Source of the DNA: an uncultured Bacilli bacterium
Lineage (GTDB): Bacteria > Bacillota_I > Bacilli_A > RF39 > UBA660
NCBI GenBank assembly: GCA_934101645.1
Contig: CAKORX010000001.1
Location: 150,550 to 214,549, forward strand
DNA length: 64,000 bases
Reading direction: 5' to 3'
Below are positions 45,825-55,401 of the stretch, piece after piece. Numbering within the stretch: position 1 is the stretch's first letter; every line of letters starts with the position of its first letter. A program made the translations under genes and the position numbers. The notes beneath the pieces are model-generated. The model had not been told where the DNA came from. It searched no databases and was given only the letters and a program-made list of their open reading frames with translations.

Positions 45825-46538
45825 TCATTCAATTATTAATTCTTCCATATCTTCTTTAATTAACAAGTTATTGTTATTAATATTTTTAAGTTTGATTTTT
45901 GAATTTTTTCCCATATGAGATGGAACAATTTTAAGATTAGGAAATTTATCTAAAAGTATTTTTATATTATCCACACCCATGTGAGCTTCATTACCGGTAG
46001 TATTTGTACAATCGCAAATTAAATAGTCTGCATTTTCTACATTATTAAGTAAACCTTCACATAAACTACTATCCCCTGAAAAAACAACTACGTTATTTCC
46101 AGTTTGAACTTTATATCCATAACATGGATACATATGTCCATGACTTACCTTAAATCTACTTATTAAAATATTATCAATTTTATAACTTTTTTTATTATTT
46201 AAAAAGCTAATTAACTTGCTCATTCTAATTTTATATGACATGCCAGGAAATGCAAGTTTCAAAAGTTTTAATACTTTTCTTTTATCTTTTAAATCAAAAA
46301 CCACATTAAGTTTTTTTCTTCGCTGAAAACAATCTAAAAATATAAATGGCAAATCAAAGTAATGATCTCCATGAGTATGAGTTAAAAATATATACTCTAA
46401 ATCTAAGTTTAAATCTTTTCTTTTTAAAACTTTTGTAGTTCCATTAGGAAAATCAATCATAATTTTATTATTAATTAAATAACTAGCACTATTATCATTT
46501 GATATCATTGAGCCAGTACCAATAAATTTTATTACCAT
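45825..46538 (-). CDS. Metallo-beta-lactamase fold hydrolase (RNase Z-like)
   Basis: 237 residues from the ATG behind GAAAGTAGG. The start MVIKFIGTGSM and the metal motif LTHTHGDHYFDLPF are typical; later ligands are in VVFSGDSSLC and PSHMGKNS. It resembles RNase Z or phosphodiesterase-type members but lacks the exosite arm of RNase Z, so the substrate is uncertain. Confidence 0.82.
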   Translation of the reverse strand: MVIKFIGTGSMISNDNSASYLINNKIMIDFPNGTTKVLKRKDLNLDLEYIFLTHTHGDHYFDLPFIFLDCFQRRKKLNVVFDLKDKRKVLKLLKLAFPGMSYKIRMSKLISFLNNKKSYKIDNILISRFKVSHGHMYPCYGYKVQTGNNVVVFSGDSSLCEGLLNNVENADYLICDCTNTTGNEAHMGVDNIKILLDKFPNLKIVPSHMGKNSKIKLKNINNNNLLIKEDMEELIIE

Positions 46539-46636
46539 AATACCTACTTTCAAATTAATAGTATAATTTTTAAAAGAATAAGTCAACTTTATATATTAAT
46601 AAGGAAAAATTTGGTATAATATTTATGAGGTTTGAT

Positions 46637-47872
46637 ATGAAAATAGTAGATAATATTACAGAAAAAGAGTATAAAAATTTTTTTAATAAATCAGAATATA
46701 ACCATTTTTTACAAAGTTATGAATGGGGTGAATCATCAAAAGGTAAAGGATTAAAACCAATTTACTTAGGTTTGAAAGATGATAATAATAAACTTTTAGC
46801 AGTATGCTTAGCATTTGAAAAGGATATGCCCCTTAATTTAAAATACTACTATGCTCCAAGAGGGCCAGTAATTGATTATGAAAATAAAAGTCTTTTAAAA
46901 GATTTTACAATTGCTTTAAAAAAGTATTTAAAGAAAAATAATGGCATTTATTTCAAAATTGATCCAGGAATTGTTTTACATGTACTTGATGAAAAAGCAA
47001 ATCCTATCGATGGAGAAATTAATAATGAAGATTTACACGATTATTTGATATCACTTGGCTATAAATTTAAAGGTTATACAAAACTTTACGAAGCTAATCA
47101 ACCAAGATTTACATTTAGAATTAATACTAAACGTCCTTTAGAAGAAATAGAAAATTCAATGAATAAAACATATTTAAAAACTATAAAAAGAAGTTATAAT
47201 TATGATTTAGAAATAACAAATTATTATGATGCAGATACTTTTTATAAATTAATGAAAGATATTGCAAATAAAGATAATTTTAATGGATATCCAAAAAAGT
47301 TTTATGAAAATTTTGATAAAGAATTTTCTAAAGATAACAATGTAAGATATATAACAATAAAAATTTATCCAGATAAGCTTTTAGAAAAAACTCAAAAAGA
47401 ATTAAAAGAAACTGAAGATAAACTTAATAATGGTCAAATACCTGATAAGAAAAAAGTTGATACTGAAAATATAATAAAAAGATTAAAGAAAGATATTGAA
47501 GTTTTCGAAGAATATAAAGGCCATAAAGATGGTATTATTTCTCTTATTCTTATATGCCCTATTATAAATAAAAAAATGTGGACTTTATATATTGGAAATA
47601 ATAGTCTTGCAACATATACTTTTGCAGTTAATAGATCATATTATGAAGCAATTAAAATTGCTCAGGAAGAAAATTGTGAATTTTTAGATTTATTTGGCAC
47701 ATGTGGAGATCCTAGTACAACAAAGAAAAATTATGCAGGCATTCATGAATATAAAAGAAAAATGGGTGGAACTTACACTGAATTTATCGGGGAATACGAT
47801 TTAATTAACAAACCATTAATTAATAAAATGCTTCCTCCACTTTTAAAGATATATAGAAAATTAAGAAAATAA
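46637..47872 (+). CDS. FemABX-type peptidoglycan bridge aminoacyltransferase
   Basis: 411 residues from the ATG behind GAGG. FemAB fold: FLQSYEWGESSKGKGLKPIY at the start, YYYAPRGPVIDYEN, KTIKRSYNYDLEIT, and DLFGTCGDPST then YAGIHEYKRKMGGTYTEFIG. An internal coiled coil (about residues 250-295: LLEKTQKELKETEDKLNNG) is the arm usual in this family. It transfers an amino acid from tRNA to lipid II and so builds a peptide cross-bridge. Confidence 0.92.
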   Translation: MKIVDNITEKEYKNFFNKSEYNHFLQSYEWGESSKGKGLKPIYLGLKDDNNKLLAVCLAFEKDMPLNLKYYYAPRGPVIDYENKSLLKDFTIALKKYLKKNNGIYFKIDPGIVLHVLDEKANPIDGEINNEDLHDYLISLGYKFKGYTKLYEANQPRFTFRINTKRPLEEIENSMNKTYLKTIKRSYNYDLEITNYYDADTFYKLMKDIANKDNFNGYPKKFYENFDKEFSKDNNVRYITIKIYPDKLLEKTQKELKETEDKLNNGQIPDKKKVDTENIIKRLKKDIEVFEEYKGHKDGIISLILICPIINKKMWTLYIGNNSLATYTFAVNRSYYEAIKIAQEENCEFLDLFGTCGDPSTTKKNYAGIHEYKRKMGGTYTEFIGEYDLINKPLINKMLPPLLKIYRKLRK

Positions 47873-47907
47873 AAAAACTTGTTAAAAAAATGTTAACAAG
47901 TTTTTTT
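47871..47907. terminator. Bidirectional terminator
   Basis: Stem AACTTGTTAA / TTAACAAGTT with A- and T-runs on both sides. Confidence 0.85.
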
Positions 47908-47918
47908 CATGCTTTATA

Positions 47919-48749
47919 TTAGTAATTAGTTATAATTACTTCTTCAACTTTACCTCTTTTTTTACCATTTGCGTTTATGTTTCTTTTGGCTTCAATTACA
48001 TGGAAATTAAAATTTTTATATAATTCTTTGACTAATATAGTATTATTATTTGAAAGCATTACATAACATCCTTTTTCTGAAAGTTCTTTATAAACTCGAG
48101 CAAGTCTTCGCTGTTCATCTTTTCCAAATCCATCTTCTGTATAACTAGTAAATATTGTTTTATCTGAATCATATGGTGGATCAAAATAAATAAAATCTCC
48201 TTTTTTAGCATCTTTTACTGCATCTTCGAAATCAGTACTTAATATCGTTACATCATTCATCGTTAAATAGTTGCTAACTGTTATTAAGTTTCCTCCATCA
48301 TAAGTATTAACTTTTATTTTTTTACCAAAAGGAACATTAAATTCATTCTTACTATTTACTCTATATAATCCATTAAAACAAGATTTATTTAAATAAATTG
48401 TTCTTGCAGCTCTTGTATAATCAGATAATCTATTAAATGATAATTTATGTCTATCTTTATTTCTTATTTCATAATAAAATTCTTCATTATGATTCATTTC
48501 ATAATTATTTAAAACATTACACATTTTCTTAAATTTATCTTCATTGCACAAAACATTATATACATTTATTAATTCTTTGTTTGAATCATTGATTACTGCT
48601 TTTTTAGGCGATAATTCAAATAATAAAGCTCCACCACCAACAAATGGTTCATAATAAGTATTAAATTCATTAGGGGCATATTTTAATAGTTTATCAATAA
48701 TCTGTCTTTTCCCGCCAGCCCATTTTACAAATGGCTTTCCTTTTATCAT
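47919..48749 (-). CDS. dam: DNA adenine methylase (Dam/DpnM-like)
   Basis: 276 residues from the ATG behind GGAGG. Class alpha N6-adenine methylase: FVKWAGGKRQIIDKLLKY, YYEPFVGGGALLFEL (SAM site) and IYFDPPYDSD (DPPY). No restriction enzyme gene is nearby, so it looks like an orphan regulator or maintenance methylase; GATC is the usual target of close relatives. Confidence 0.92.
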   Translation of the reverse strand: MIKGKPFVKWAGGKRQIIDKLLKYAPNEFNTYYEPFVGGGALLFELSPKKAVINDSNKELINVYNVLCNEDKFKKMCNVLNNYEMNHNEEFYYEIRNKDRHKLSFNRLSDYTRAARTIYLNKSCFNGLYRVNSKNEFNVPFGKKIKVNTYDGGNLITVSNYLTMNDVTILSTDFEDAVKDAKKGDFIYFDPPYDSDKTIFTSYTEDGFGKDEQRRLARVYKELSEKGCYVMLSNNNTILVKELYKNFNFHVIEAKRNINANGKKRGKVEEVIITNY

Positions 48750-48830
48750 ATTATCTACCTCCGAGTTGCATACACACATTATATCATTAAACTAAAATTT
48801 TTCCTATTACTTATAATTTAAATCATAAAA

Positions 48831-48853
48831 AAAGATGTAGTAAAATACACCTT
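48831..48853 (-). terminator. Terminator of mraY
   Basis: On the minus strand AAGGTGTA / TACATCTT (one G-T pair) followed by seven T. Confidence 0.75.
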
Positions 48854-49844
48854 ATAACCATACTCCATAAGTAATTGCTATCATAGCAAGGAATAATCCA
48901 GCTGTCCATAAAAGTTTAACTATGTCAGTTTCTTCCCATTTTAGTTCCTCAAAATGATGATGAAGTGGAGCTTTTAAAAATATTTTTTTGCCAAACTTTC
49001 TTATAGCAATAATTTGAATTAATGATGATGCAGCTTCAATAATAAATACACCGCCAATTAAAAATAACGAAAGCTCATGTCTTGTAAGAATTGCTATTGT
49101 AGCAAGTGCGCCACCCAAAGCAAGAGAACCCAAATCCCCCATAAATACCTTAGCTGGATGAGAATTAAACATTAAAAATCCTATTAAAGCTCCTACTAAA
49201 ATAAATGAGAAGATTGCTATTTCTTGATATCCTTCAAGCCAGCCACAATTCCAAGCGATAATACCATAAGCTAAAAATGCTATAGCGCTAAGTCCTCCAG
49301 CAAGGCCGTCAAGACCATCAGTAATATTTACTGCATTAGTCATGCCCACAAGCAGTAAAAATATAAATAGACCGAATGTCCAACCTAAAGGAATATTTAA
49401 ATGAAATAAAGAAAATCTAAGTGTTGTAGAGCCTCCGCCTTTCATAAATAAATAAAAAAACACTAAAGCAATAAACATTTGACATAAAAACTTTGTTACA
49501 ATAGAAAGTCCATCATTATTATGCATTCTAACTTTTAAATAATCATCTATAAAACCTAGTAATGCATATGATAAAAATACAAATAATAATATTGTAAGAT
49601 TATAACTCGACGAAATACTTTTTGTAATATATAAATATATAAGGCCTAAAATAACAGGGATTATAAAGATAATCCCTCCCATCGTGGGAGTTCCTTGTTT
49701 TAATAAATGTCTTTCTGAAATCTTATCGCATACATTTTGCCCTATATGTAATTTTTTCAAACATGGAATAATAATTAAACCGCAAACAATAGCACTAACA
49801 AAACCAAGCATTAATGCCATCGCGGCTTTTGCAAGTATTAACAT
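48852..49844 (-). CDS. mraY: Phospho-MurNAc-pentapeptide transferase MraY
   Basis: 330 residues, about ten helices. Signatures: LLKQGTPTMGGIIFIIP, FIDDYLKV, NAVNITDGLDGLAGG, FMGDLGSLALGGALA and the HHHFE loop. It makes lipid I in the cell membrane. It is separated from the usual mur/fts cluster; only a Mur-like gene lies next to it on the other strand. GAGGTGC precedes the ATG. Confidence 0.97.
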   Translation of the reverse strand: MLILAKAAMALMLGFVSAIVCGLIIIPCLKKLHIGQNVCDKISERHLLKQGTPTMGGIIFIIPVILGLIYLYITKSISSSYNLTILLFVFLSYALLGFIDDYLKVRMHNNDGLSIVTKFLCQMFIALVFFYLFMKGGGSTTLRFSLFHLNIPLGWTFGLFIFLLLVGMTNAVNITDGLDGLAGGLSAIAFLAYGIIAWNCGWLEGYQEIAIFSFILVGALIGFLMFNSHPAKVFMGDLGSLALGGALATIAILTRHELSLFLIGGVFIIEAASSLIQIIAIRKFGKKIFLKAPLHHHFEELKWEETDIVKLLWTAGLFLAMIAITYGVWL

Positions 49845-49963
49845 ATACTCTTTGCACCTCTAAACATATTATACCCTACTTTTAAACTAAATAAAGAATT
49901 ATTTTCTTTTATTTTACACATTGTTTTCACATTTTAGGAATATTTTTTATTAAGGGTGATTTA

Positions 49964-50776
49964 ATGAGTTATGTAACTAATATAAATGAAGTTAAGAAAA
50001 ATGATACTTATGTAATGATTAATAATGATTATGAAAATATAGAAAAATTATTAAAAAAAGGTGTAAATAGAATTATTTGTGATAAAAAGTTTAAAGACAA
50101 AAAAGTTAAAAAAGTAAAAAATCCAAAAATATATTTGGATAAAATTCTTCAAAAAGAAAATAAAATTTTAAATAAATATACCAATATTGTTTTAATAATG
50201 GGTTATAAATATAAGTATGAAGTAGCATTTAATACATATAAATACTTTATAAATCAAAAAGAAAAGGTTATTTTACTTAAAAATAATGGTTATTATATTA
50301 ATAAAAAATATCATAAAGTTAATGGTGCTATTAATAAATTAGTAATTAATAAACTTTTAAATATTGCTAAAGAAAAAAATATTAAACAGTTTATAATTGC
50401 AATTAATAATGTAAGTCTAAAAAGCGGTATTCTAAAATCACTAGATATCAGGACTACCACTATAACATCATTTATTGGAAATGACTATAAATATTTAAAA
50501 AAGATTTTAGGAAAAACAAATGATGCTGTAGTTATAAATAATGATGAAAGTTTTAGTAAAATTATAAGAAGAAAACACAAAAATGTAATTACTGTTGGAA
50601 AAAAAGGCAACTATAAAATAGACTTCTTCTATAAGCAATTTGAATATGAATATACTCTGTATAATTTAAATGTTAATGATTTTAATCAAATATATAGTTT
50701 AGTTTTAACTTATGCAGTACTAAATACTCTTGGATATAATTTAGAAAGTACAAAAAAAGTACTAACTATTTGTTAG
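49964..50776 (+). CDS. Mur ligase-like protein without the ATP-binding loop
   Basis: 270 residues. The N-terminus resembles the MurE/MurF substrate domain (VTNINEVKKNDTYVMINN, KKGVNRIICDKKF, NPKIYLDKILQ). The central domain should start with GTNGKT, but VLIMGYKYKYEVAFNTYKYF occurs there instead, and the normal C-terminal domain is missing. Later parts (FIGNDYKYLKKILGKTNDAV) still look Mur-like. Divergent from mraY. A catalytically inactive relative or another fold is possible. Confidence 0.45.
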   Translation: MSYVTNINEVKKNDTYVMINNDYENIEKLLKKGVNRIICDKKFKDKKVKKVKNPKIYLDKILQKENKILNKYTNIVLIMGYKYKYEVAFNTYKYFINQKEKVILLKNNGYYINKKYHKVNGAINKLVINKLLNIAKEKNIKQFIIAINNVSLKSGILKSLDIRTTTITSFIGNDYKYLKKILGKTNDAVVINNDESFSKIIRRKHKNVITVGKKGNYKIDFFYKQFEYEYTLYNLNVNDFNQIYSLVLTYAVLNTLGYNLESTKKVLTIC

Positions 50777-51599
50777 TACGATAAATTTCATCCTTTATTT
50801 CTTTTGCAAGAAGATTATTTTTTTCTGTTAAATCATCAGTTAATCCAACAGTAAATGGTTTTAAAAAAGTTATAGTTAAATTATTTTTCTTAAATAAATA
50901 TTTGCCAGTTATTGCATAAGGAACCACTATTGCACCAGTCTTTTGGGCCATTGATACAACACCATATTTTAAGTTTAAAAGTAGACTATCATAGTATTCC
51001 TTTTCTGTAATAATGTTTTTAGTTACCAAAGTTTTTAAATATCCATCAACATCATATATATTATTTTTTATGTCTTCGTTAGTAATCTTATTTTCTTTTA
51101 CAAGATTTAATAATAAATCAGTCTGGGAAAATCTAGTCATTTGTTTTTTCATTGCTTTTTTAAATTTTCTATAGGATACATTAGTATCTTTTACAAGTTC
51201 ATAAATTTCTTTTAATTTTTCTTTTTTACATGCAAGTGAATTTCTTGTTCCTTCAGGATAAATTCCTAATCCGTATCCATCATTTAATACCTCAAGTGCT
51301 GCACTTTTGGCATTATCATCATGAATTTCTCTATTTACAGGAATACATCCACTAGCTTTAAAGAAAAAAGCAAATGGACTATCAAAATATTCTTTTTTTG
51401 CCATATAATGAAGCATTCTTCCCGTAGATAAAATAGGTAAACATTGGTCAAATAAATGAATATGATTACCACATAATATAACAGGTCCATCTTTAGGTAT
51501 TAAATGTTTATTTACAAATTTTGGCCTATAATATAATAAAAATATACCTCCGAGTAAATATTTATTTACATTATACATTATTTTGTGTCTTTCTTTCAT
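50766..51599 (-). CDS. PlsC-like acyltransferase with a central insertion
   Basis: 277 residues. The catalytic motif is NHIHLFD, followed by ASGCIPVNRE and YPEGTRNS, as in 1-acyl-glycerol-3-phosphate acyltransferases. About 75 residues (EIYELVKDTNVSYRKFKKAM and on) are inserted between EGTR and the last motif VPYAITGKY. Last of four overlapping genes. GGAGGG precedes the ATG. Confidence 0.85.
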   Translation of the reverse strand: MKERHKIMYNVNKYLLGGIFLLYYRPKFVNKHLIPKDGPVILCGNHIHLFDQCLPILSTGRMLHYMAKKEYFDSPFAFFFKASGCIPVNREIHDDNAKSAALEVLNDGYGLGIYPEGTRNSLACKKEKLKEIYELVKDTNVSYRKFKKAMKKQMTRFSQTDLLLNLVKENKITNEDIKNNIYDVDGYLKTLVTKNIITEKEYYDSLLLNLKYGVVSMAQKTGAIVVPYAITGKYLFKKNNLTITFLKPFTVGLTDDLTEKNNLLAKEIKDEIYRTNK

Positions 51600-52200
51600 A
51601 ACTTTTTCCCTCCTTTATTAAGTCTTTCACAAATATTTCAAGTTTTTCAGTTTCTTTTTTAAAATCATCAGTTTCTACATAAAAAGGCTTTCCTATAACT
51701 ATTTTTGTTTTATAGTTAAAAGGTTTAGGTTTATTAACAATTGCAAAAGGTACTATAGGAACGTTCGCCTTATATGCAATTGAAGCAGCGCCATATTTAA
51801 ATGGCATAATGTCTTCTTTAGTTTTATTAATTGTTCCCTCTGGAAAAATACAAACTATGTTGCCTTTTTTCAAATTTTCTACAGCTTCATTTTTAGCTTC
51901 AGGATTTTTATTCTTTCTATCAACAGGAATCACACCACACATTCTAAAAAATGAATTTCCTATCTTGCTTTTAAATAGTTCAATTTTTGCTAAATAATGT
52001 ACACACCTAAAAGTTGTATATCCTACTTCAAAACCATCAAAATAACTAACGTGAGTTCCTACATATATAAATCCACCTTTAGGAATCCTTTCTTTATGAA
52101 TAACACGTGGTTTCATTAATAAAAACATTAGAATTCTAAGTATAGGACTTACTATATGATAACCGACGTTACTTACGTTTATCTTGCTCTTCTTTTTCAA
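51571..52200 (-). CDS. PlsC-like acyltransferase
   Basis: 209 residues with the PlsC fold. The HxxxxD motif is present as THVSYFDGFE (the preceding Asn is Thr), followed by MCGVIPVDRK, FPEGTINKTKE and VPIVPFAIVNKP. The Arg of EGTR is replaced by Ile, so activity may be altered. The start seems to be a TTG inside the preceding gene, 32 bases of overlap; no ATG fits. Confidence 0.8.
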   Translation of the reverse strand: MKKKSKINVSNVGYHIVSPILRILMFLLMKPRVIHKERIPKGGFIYVGTHVSYFDGFEVGYTTFRCVHYLAKIELFKSKIGNSFFRMCGVIPVDRKNKNPEAKNEAVENLKKGNIVCIFPEGTINKTKEDIMPFKYGAASIAYKANVPIVPFAIVNKPKPFNYKTKIVIGKPFYVETDDFKKETEKLEIFVKDLIKEGKSYERKTQNNV

Positions 52201-53896
52201 GTTCTTTAAACGCTACCTTTCCTACTAAAGTTTTAGGTAATTTGTCCCTAAATTCATACTCATATGGTAAAGCATACTTTGCAACATTTTTAGCAAGTAA
52301 TGCTTTTATTTCTTTTTCAATCTTAGCTTTATTATCATATCCATCTCTTAAAACAATGAATGCTTTTGCAACTTGACCTTTGTAAGAATGTGGAATACCA
52401 ATTACAGTAGACGTTAATACTGCATCATGAGAATTTATTATAGACTCTAAGTATGTTGGGTAAATATTATAACCACTTGATACTATAATTCTTTTTATAC
52501 GTTGAGAAAAATAGATAAGTCCATCCTTTCCTAAATATCCAACATCTCCGGTATGAAGCCATAATCTTCCATCTTCATGATAACGAAGAGTTTGCATTGT
52601 TTCTGCATCATCATTAATATATCCCATCATTACAAGTGGACCTGAAATACATATTTCACCATCTTCACCTACTGGAGCAGTTTCATGTGTTCCTGGAATT
52701 ATTATTTTAAAATACATATCAGGAAGTGGCATACCAATTATTCCGTCATTAAACACATTTTCTGGTGATAAACAACAAGCACCAGTTCCTTCAGTTAAAC
52801 CATAACCTACTCTAATTTTTGCTTTAGATCCATGTTCCTCTAAAAAAGTATTTACTTTATCTCTAAGTGTCGAATTTAATGCATCTCCTCCACATATAAC
52901 AGAAGTTATACATTTAAGTTCATTAGGTCCAATATTGCTTTCTAAAAGTGCTTCATAAAGTGTTGGTACTCCAGCAATAAAGTTTGGTTGATTTTTACGA
53001 ATTATATCTCCAAATTTTTTAAAATTAAATGATGGTATTAGTATTACTCCCATACCTTTAGAAAGCGGTGTGTGAATACATACTCCCAAACCAAAGCCAT
53101 GAAATATTGGTAATATTGAAAGTACTGTTGCACCTGGCACAGCTTGTTCAATTACAGCAGTACAATCAATTGCTAACGCATTAAAATTCAAATTAGAAAG
53201 TAAAATTCCTTTTGGACTGCCAGTAGTTCCACCACTATAAAGTATTACTGCTGGATCATAGGCTTTTCTATGTTCGTGATATTCACCTTGGTAATTACTA
53301 GAACCATTTATAAACTCTTCCCACATAACTATACTTGGATCATCTTTAGGAATTTTAATCTTTCTTCCAGTTAAAAGCCAATATACACTTGCAAGTGGAA
53401 GGCTCATATCTTCCGAAGCTTTAGCAATAATTATTTTTTTTAGATTAGTTTTATCTTTTAATTTTAATATTTTTTCAAATACGGCATCAATCACTAAAAT
53501 GTACTTACTATCAACAGAGTTTATATAAAATTCTAATTCTTTTTCACTTGATAAAGGATGCACCATATTACAAATTGCACCAACCATATTAACTGCATAT
53601 ACCATAGTTATTCCCTCAGGAGTATTTGGCATACAAATAGTTACTTTATCGCCTTCTTTTACACCATAATTTTTTAACGCTTTAGCACATCTTTTAATTC
53701 TAATTACAAAATCTTTAAAACTTACTTTGCTTCCATAATATGAATACGCCATATTATTAGGATATTTTTCAGCAGCTTCTAAAATTAAGTCTACCATTGA
53801 ATACTGAGGATACTCCATATTTGCAGGAACATCACCATAATATTTTAACCATGGTCTTAACTGCTTATCTAATTTCAACATCTTCGATTTTCTCAT
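52169..53896 (-). CDS. Acyl-CoA synthetase (AMP-forming)
   Basis: 575 residues from the ATG behind GGAGG. ANL motifs: ILYSGGTTGSPKGILLSN, VGYGLTEGTG, WLHTGDVGYLG, RIIVSSGYNIYPTYLE and PKTLVGKVAFKEL. It is a close paralogue of the 30240 gene. In the operon it could load fatty acids for the two PlsC-like enzymes. It overlaps both neighbours by about 30 bases. Confidence 0.88.
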   Translation of the reverse strand: MRKSKMLKLDKQLRPWLKYYGDVPANMEYPQYSMVDLILEAAEKYPNNMAYSYYGSKVSFKDFVIRIKRCAKALKNYGVKEGDKVTICMPNTPEGITMVYAVNMVGAICNMVHPLSSEKELEFYINSVDSKYILVIDAVFEKILKLKDKTNLKKIIIAKASEDMSLPLASVYWLLTGRKIKIPKDDPSIVMWEEFINGSSNYQGEYHEHRKAYDPAVILYSGGTTGSPKGILLSNLNFNALAIDCTAVIEQAVPGATVLSILPIFHGFGLGVCIHTPLSKGMGVILIPSFNFKKFGDIIRKNQPNFIAGVPTLYEALLESNIGPNELKCITSVICGGDALNSTLRDKVNTFLEEHGSKAKIRVGYGLTEGTGACCLSPENVFNDGIIGMPLPDMYFKIIIPGTHETAPVGEDGEICISGPLVMMGYINDDAETMQTLRYHEDGRLWLHTGDVGYLGKDGLIYFSQRIKRIIVSSGYNIYPTYLESIINSHDAVLTSTVIGIPHSYKGQVAKAFIVLRDGYDNKAKIEKEIKALLAKNVAKYALPYEYEFRDKLPKTLVGKVAFKELEKEEQDKRK

Positions 53897-54740
53897 CAAT
53901 TCTATCCTCCAATAATTTTGGGTTATCAAGTAAATTTTGTAATACTTTTATTGATTTAACAAAATAGTAGCCATCCGCAATTCTTTCATCAATATTTACA
54001 CCAAATTCACAAATTTTTTTTATTTCTTGTTTTCCATCAATTATAACCATTTCGTCCTTAATTTCACCCATAGTGGCAAGTGATGAACAAGTACCAAAAT
54101 CATTTATATTATGATAAATTGCTCCACACTTAATAGATCCCAAATTAGATACTATCATACTACTATAATAAATATTATCTTGAATTAAACTAGATGGTAA
54201 AATACCTTTTTTATCACACCATTTAAAAGCACCTATTAAAGGAACTCTTAAAATGTTAGGAAGTTTCCCAAGTGTATCAATTGCTTTATTTGCTCCCGCT
54301 TTATTTGTTTTACCATTTCTTAAAATGCTTACTTTTTCACGTACTTTATTTGAAATAGAAATAATGTTATCGTTCGGACTAATTGGTATCAAAATCATTA
54401 ACTCTTCACTTTTATCATCAAAAGTAACTTTAGCAACAAAAGAAATAATAATATCATTATGTTTATATATATGCCTATTTGCCACAAAATAATTCAATTT
54501 TTCACGATGATACAAAAGTTTTCCTAATGCCGTAACAAAAGCATGAAAATATGATATTTCTATACCATCTTTTTTTCTTTTTTCAACATACTCTACTAAT
54601 TTAGTAACATCAATTTTTTGATTAATATAAACATCACTATCACACCTTCTTGGTTTTAAATCTATACTAATTTGAGAAAGCCCGTTAACATTTCTTAATC
54701 TTTTAGCATCTTTTCTATCTATAAACAATTTATTACTCAT
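53865..54740 (-). CDS. CAT/E2-like acyltransferase domain protein
   Basis: 291 residues of the chloramphenicol acetyltransferase / 2-oxoacid dehydrogenase E2 catalytic fold: DVYINQKIDVTKLVEYVEKR, YFHAFVTALGKLLY and the end NIDERIADGYYFVKSIKVL. The active site normally reads HxxxDG; here ERIADG puts Glu in place of His. There is no lipoyl domain. First gene of the overlapping lipid operon. Could transfer acyl groups by a modified mechanism or be structural. Confidence 0.7.
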   Translation of the reverse strand: MSNKLFIDRKDAKRLRNVNGLSQISIDLKPRRCDSDVYINQKIDVTKLVEYVEKRKKDGIEISYFHAFVTALGKLLYHREKLNYFVANRHIYKHNDIIISFVAKVTFDDKSEELMILIPISPNDNIISISNKVREKVSILRNGKTNKAGANKAIDTLGKLPNILRVPLIGAFKWCDKKGILPSSLIQDNIYYSSMIVSNLGSIKCGAIYHNINDFGTCSSLATMGEIKDEMVIIDGKQEIKKICEFGVNIDERIADGYYFVKSIKVLQNLLDNPKLLEDRIDEKIEDVEIR

Positions 54741-54803
54741 TTCTTCAACTACTTTCCTATAACAAATATATTAACACAAATCAATTTTTTTAACAATATT
54801 TAC

Positions 54804-54831
54804 TTGAAATAGAAAAAAAATATGATATAAT
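54804..54831 (+). promoter_or_regulatory. Promoter of tRNA-Gly
   Basis: TTGAAA at 54804-54809 and TATAAT at 54826-54831 with a 16-base spacer, 12 bases before the tRNA. Confidence 0.8.
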
Positions 54832-54843
54832 AGTTCATGTAGT

Positions 54844-54917
54844 GCAGATTTAGTTTAATGGTAGAACCTTAGCCTTCCAAGCTAATGATGGGAGTTCGAT
54901 TCTCCTAATCTGCTCCA
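54844..54917 (+). tRNA. tRNA-Gly (anticodon UCC)
   Basis: 74 bases with a perfect 7-pair acceptor stem GCAGATT / AATCTGC, T arm GGGAGTTCGATTCTCC, anticodon stem TTAGC / GCTAA with loop CTTCCAA, and an encoded CCA end. Its own promoter and terminator flank it. Confidence 0.95.
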
Positions 54918-54926
54918 TTTGAAATC

Positions 54927-54958
54927 AACTTACGGACTTAATTATTCGTAAGTTTTTA
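54927..54958 (+). terminator. Terminator of tRNA-Gly
   Basis: Perfect 8-base stem AACTTACG / CGTAAGTT and T-run. Nearly the same as the terminator at 6707. Confidence 0.85.
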
Positions 54959-55007
54959 TTTTATATAAAACTTTAAAGTTCTCTTTCTAGAAAGGAGGAC
55001 TTTTTCC

Positions 55008-55205
55008 ATGCTTGAATTTAGAGTAATTGAAAATCTAAAGTCTAATAAAGATTTAACCAACATATTAAAGGAATTTAAATATAAGGTTAAATTAGGACAA
55101 ATAAAAACTATCTTGCACACCAACTTACAAGTAATAATACCTACTGAATACCAGATTACATATCCTACTACTCTTACAATAGTTGAATACAAAGTTAATG
55201 AATAA
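55008..55205 (+). CDS. Small protein of a mobile-element relic, unknown
   Basis: 65 residues behind AGAAAGGAGG: LKEFKYKVKLGQIKTILHTN and TYPTTLTIVEYKVNE. No family recognised. It sits directly before a tnpV tail and an oriT-like copy, in the place of the upstream genes of the left element, so it is probably an element protein or a fusion relic. Confidence 0.45.
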   Translation: MLEFRVIENLKSNKDLTNILKEFKYKVKLGQIKTILHTNLQVIIPTEYQITYPTTLTIVEYKVNE

Positions 55206-55257
55206 TTACAAGAATATGGCTGAAGAAATTGTCTTAAATGAATATGTTTTTGTGTAA
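55198..55257 (+). pseudogene. tnpV C-terminal remnant
   Basis: Twenty codons reading NNYKNMAEEIVLNEYVFV then TAA, close to the C-terminus of the intact tnpV at 1113 (NNYKNTAEEVVLKELIYTE). The rest of the gene is lost. Confidence 0.8.
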
Positions 55258-55340
55258 ATAATCTTTAAAAAAGAGGAAAAAATTATCAAAATAATTTAAT
55301 CCTCTTTTTATATTTTTTAGAGTATGGGAGTAAAAGTAGT

Positions 55341-55400
55341 GTCTAGCCAGCACTGAATTTATACTCCCGCATAAATTCTACTATGGGAATTCCCATACCC
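55341..55400 (+). other. oriT-like segment, copy 2
   Basis: Ungapped match to 1495-1554 (7 differences in 60), with the same TATGGGAATTCCCATA palindrome. It follows a tnpV remnant as copy 1 follows the intact tnpV. No mob gene remains; the methyltransferase gene ends at its border. Confidence 0.6.
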
Positions 55401-55401
55401 T

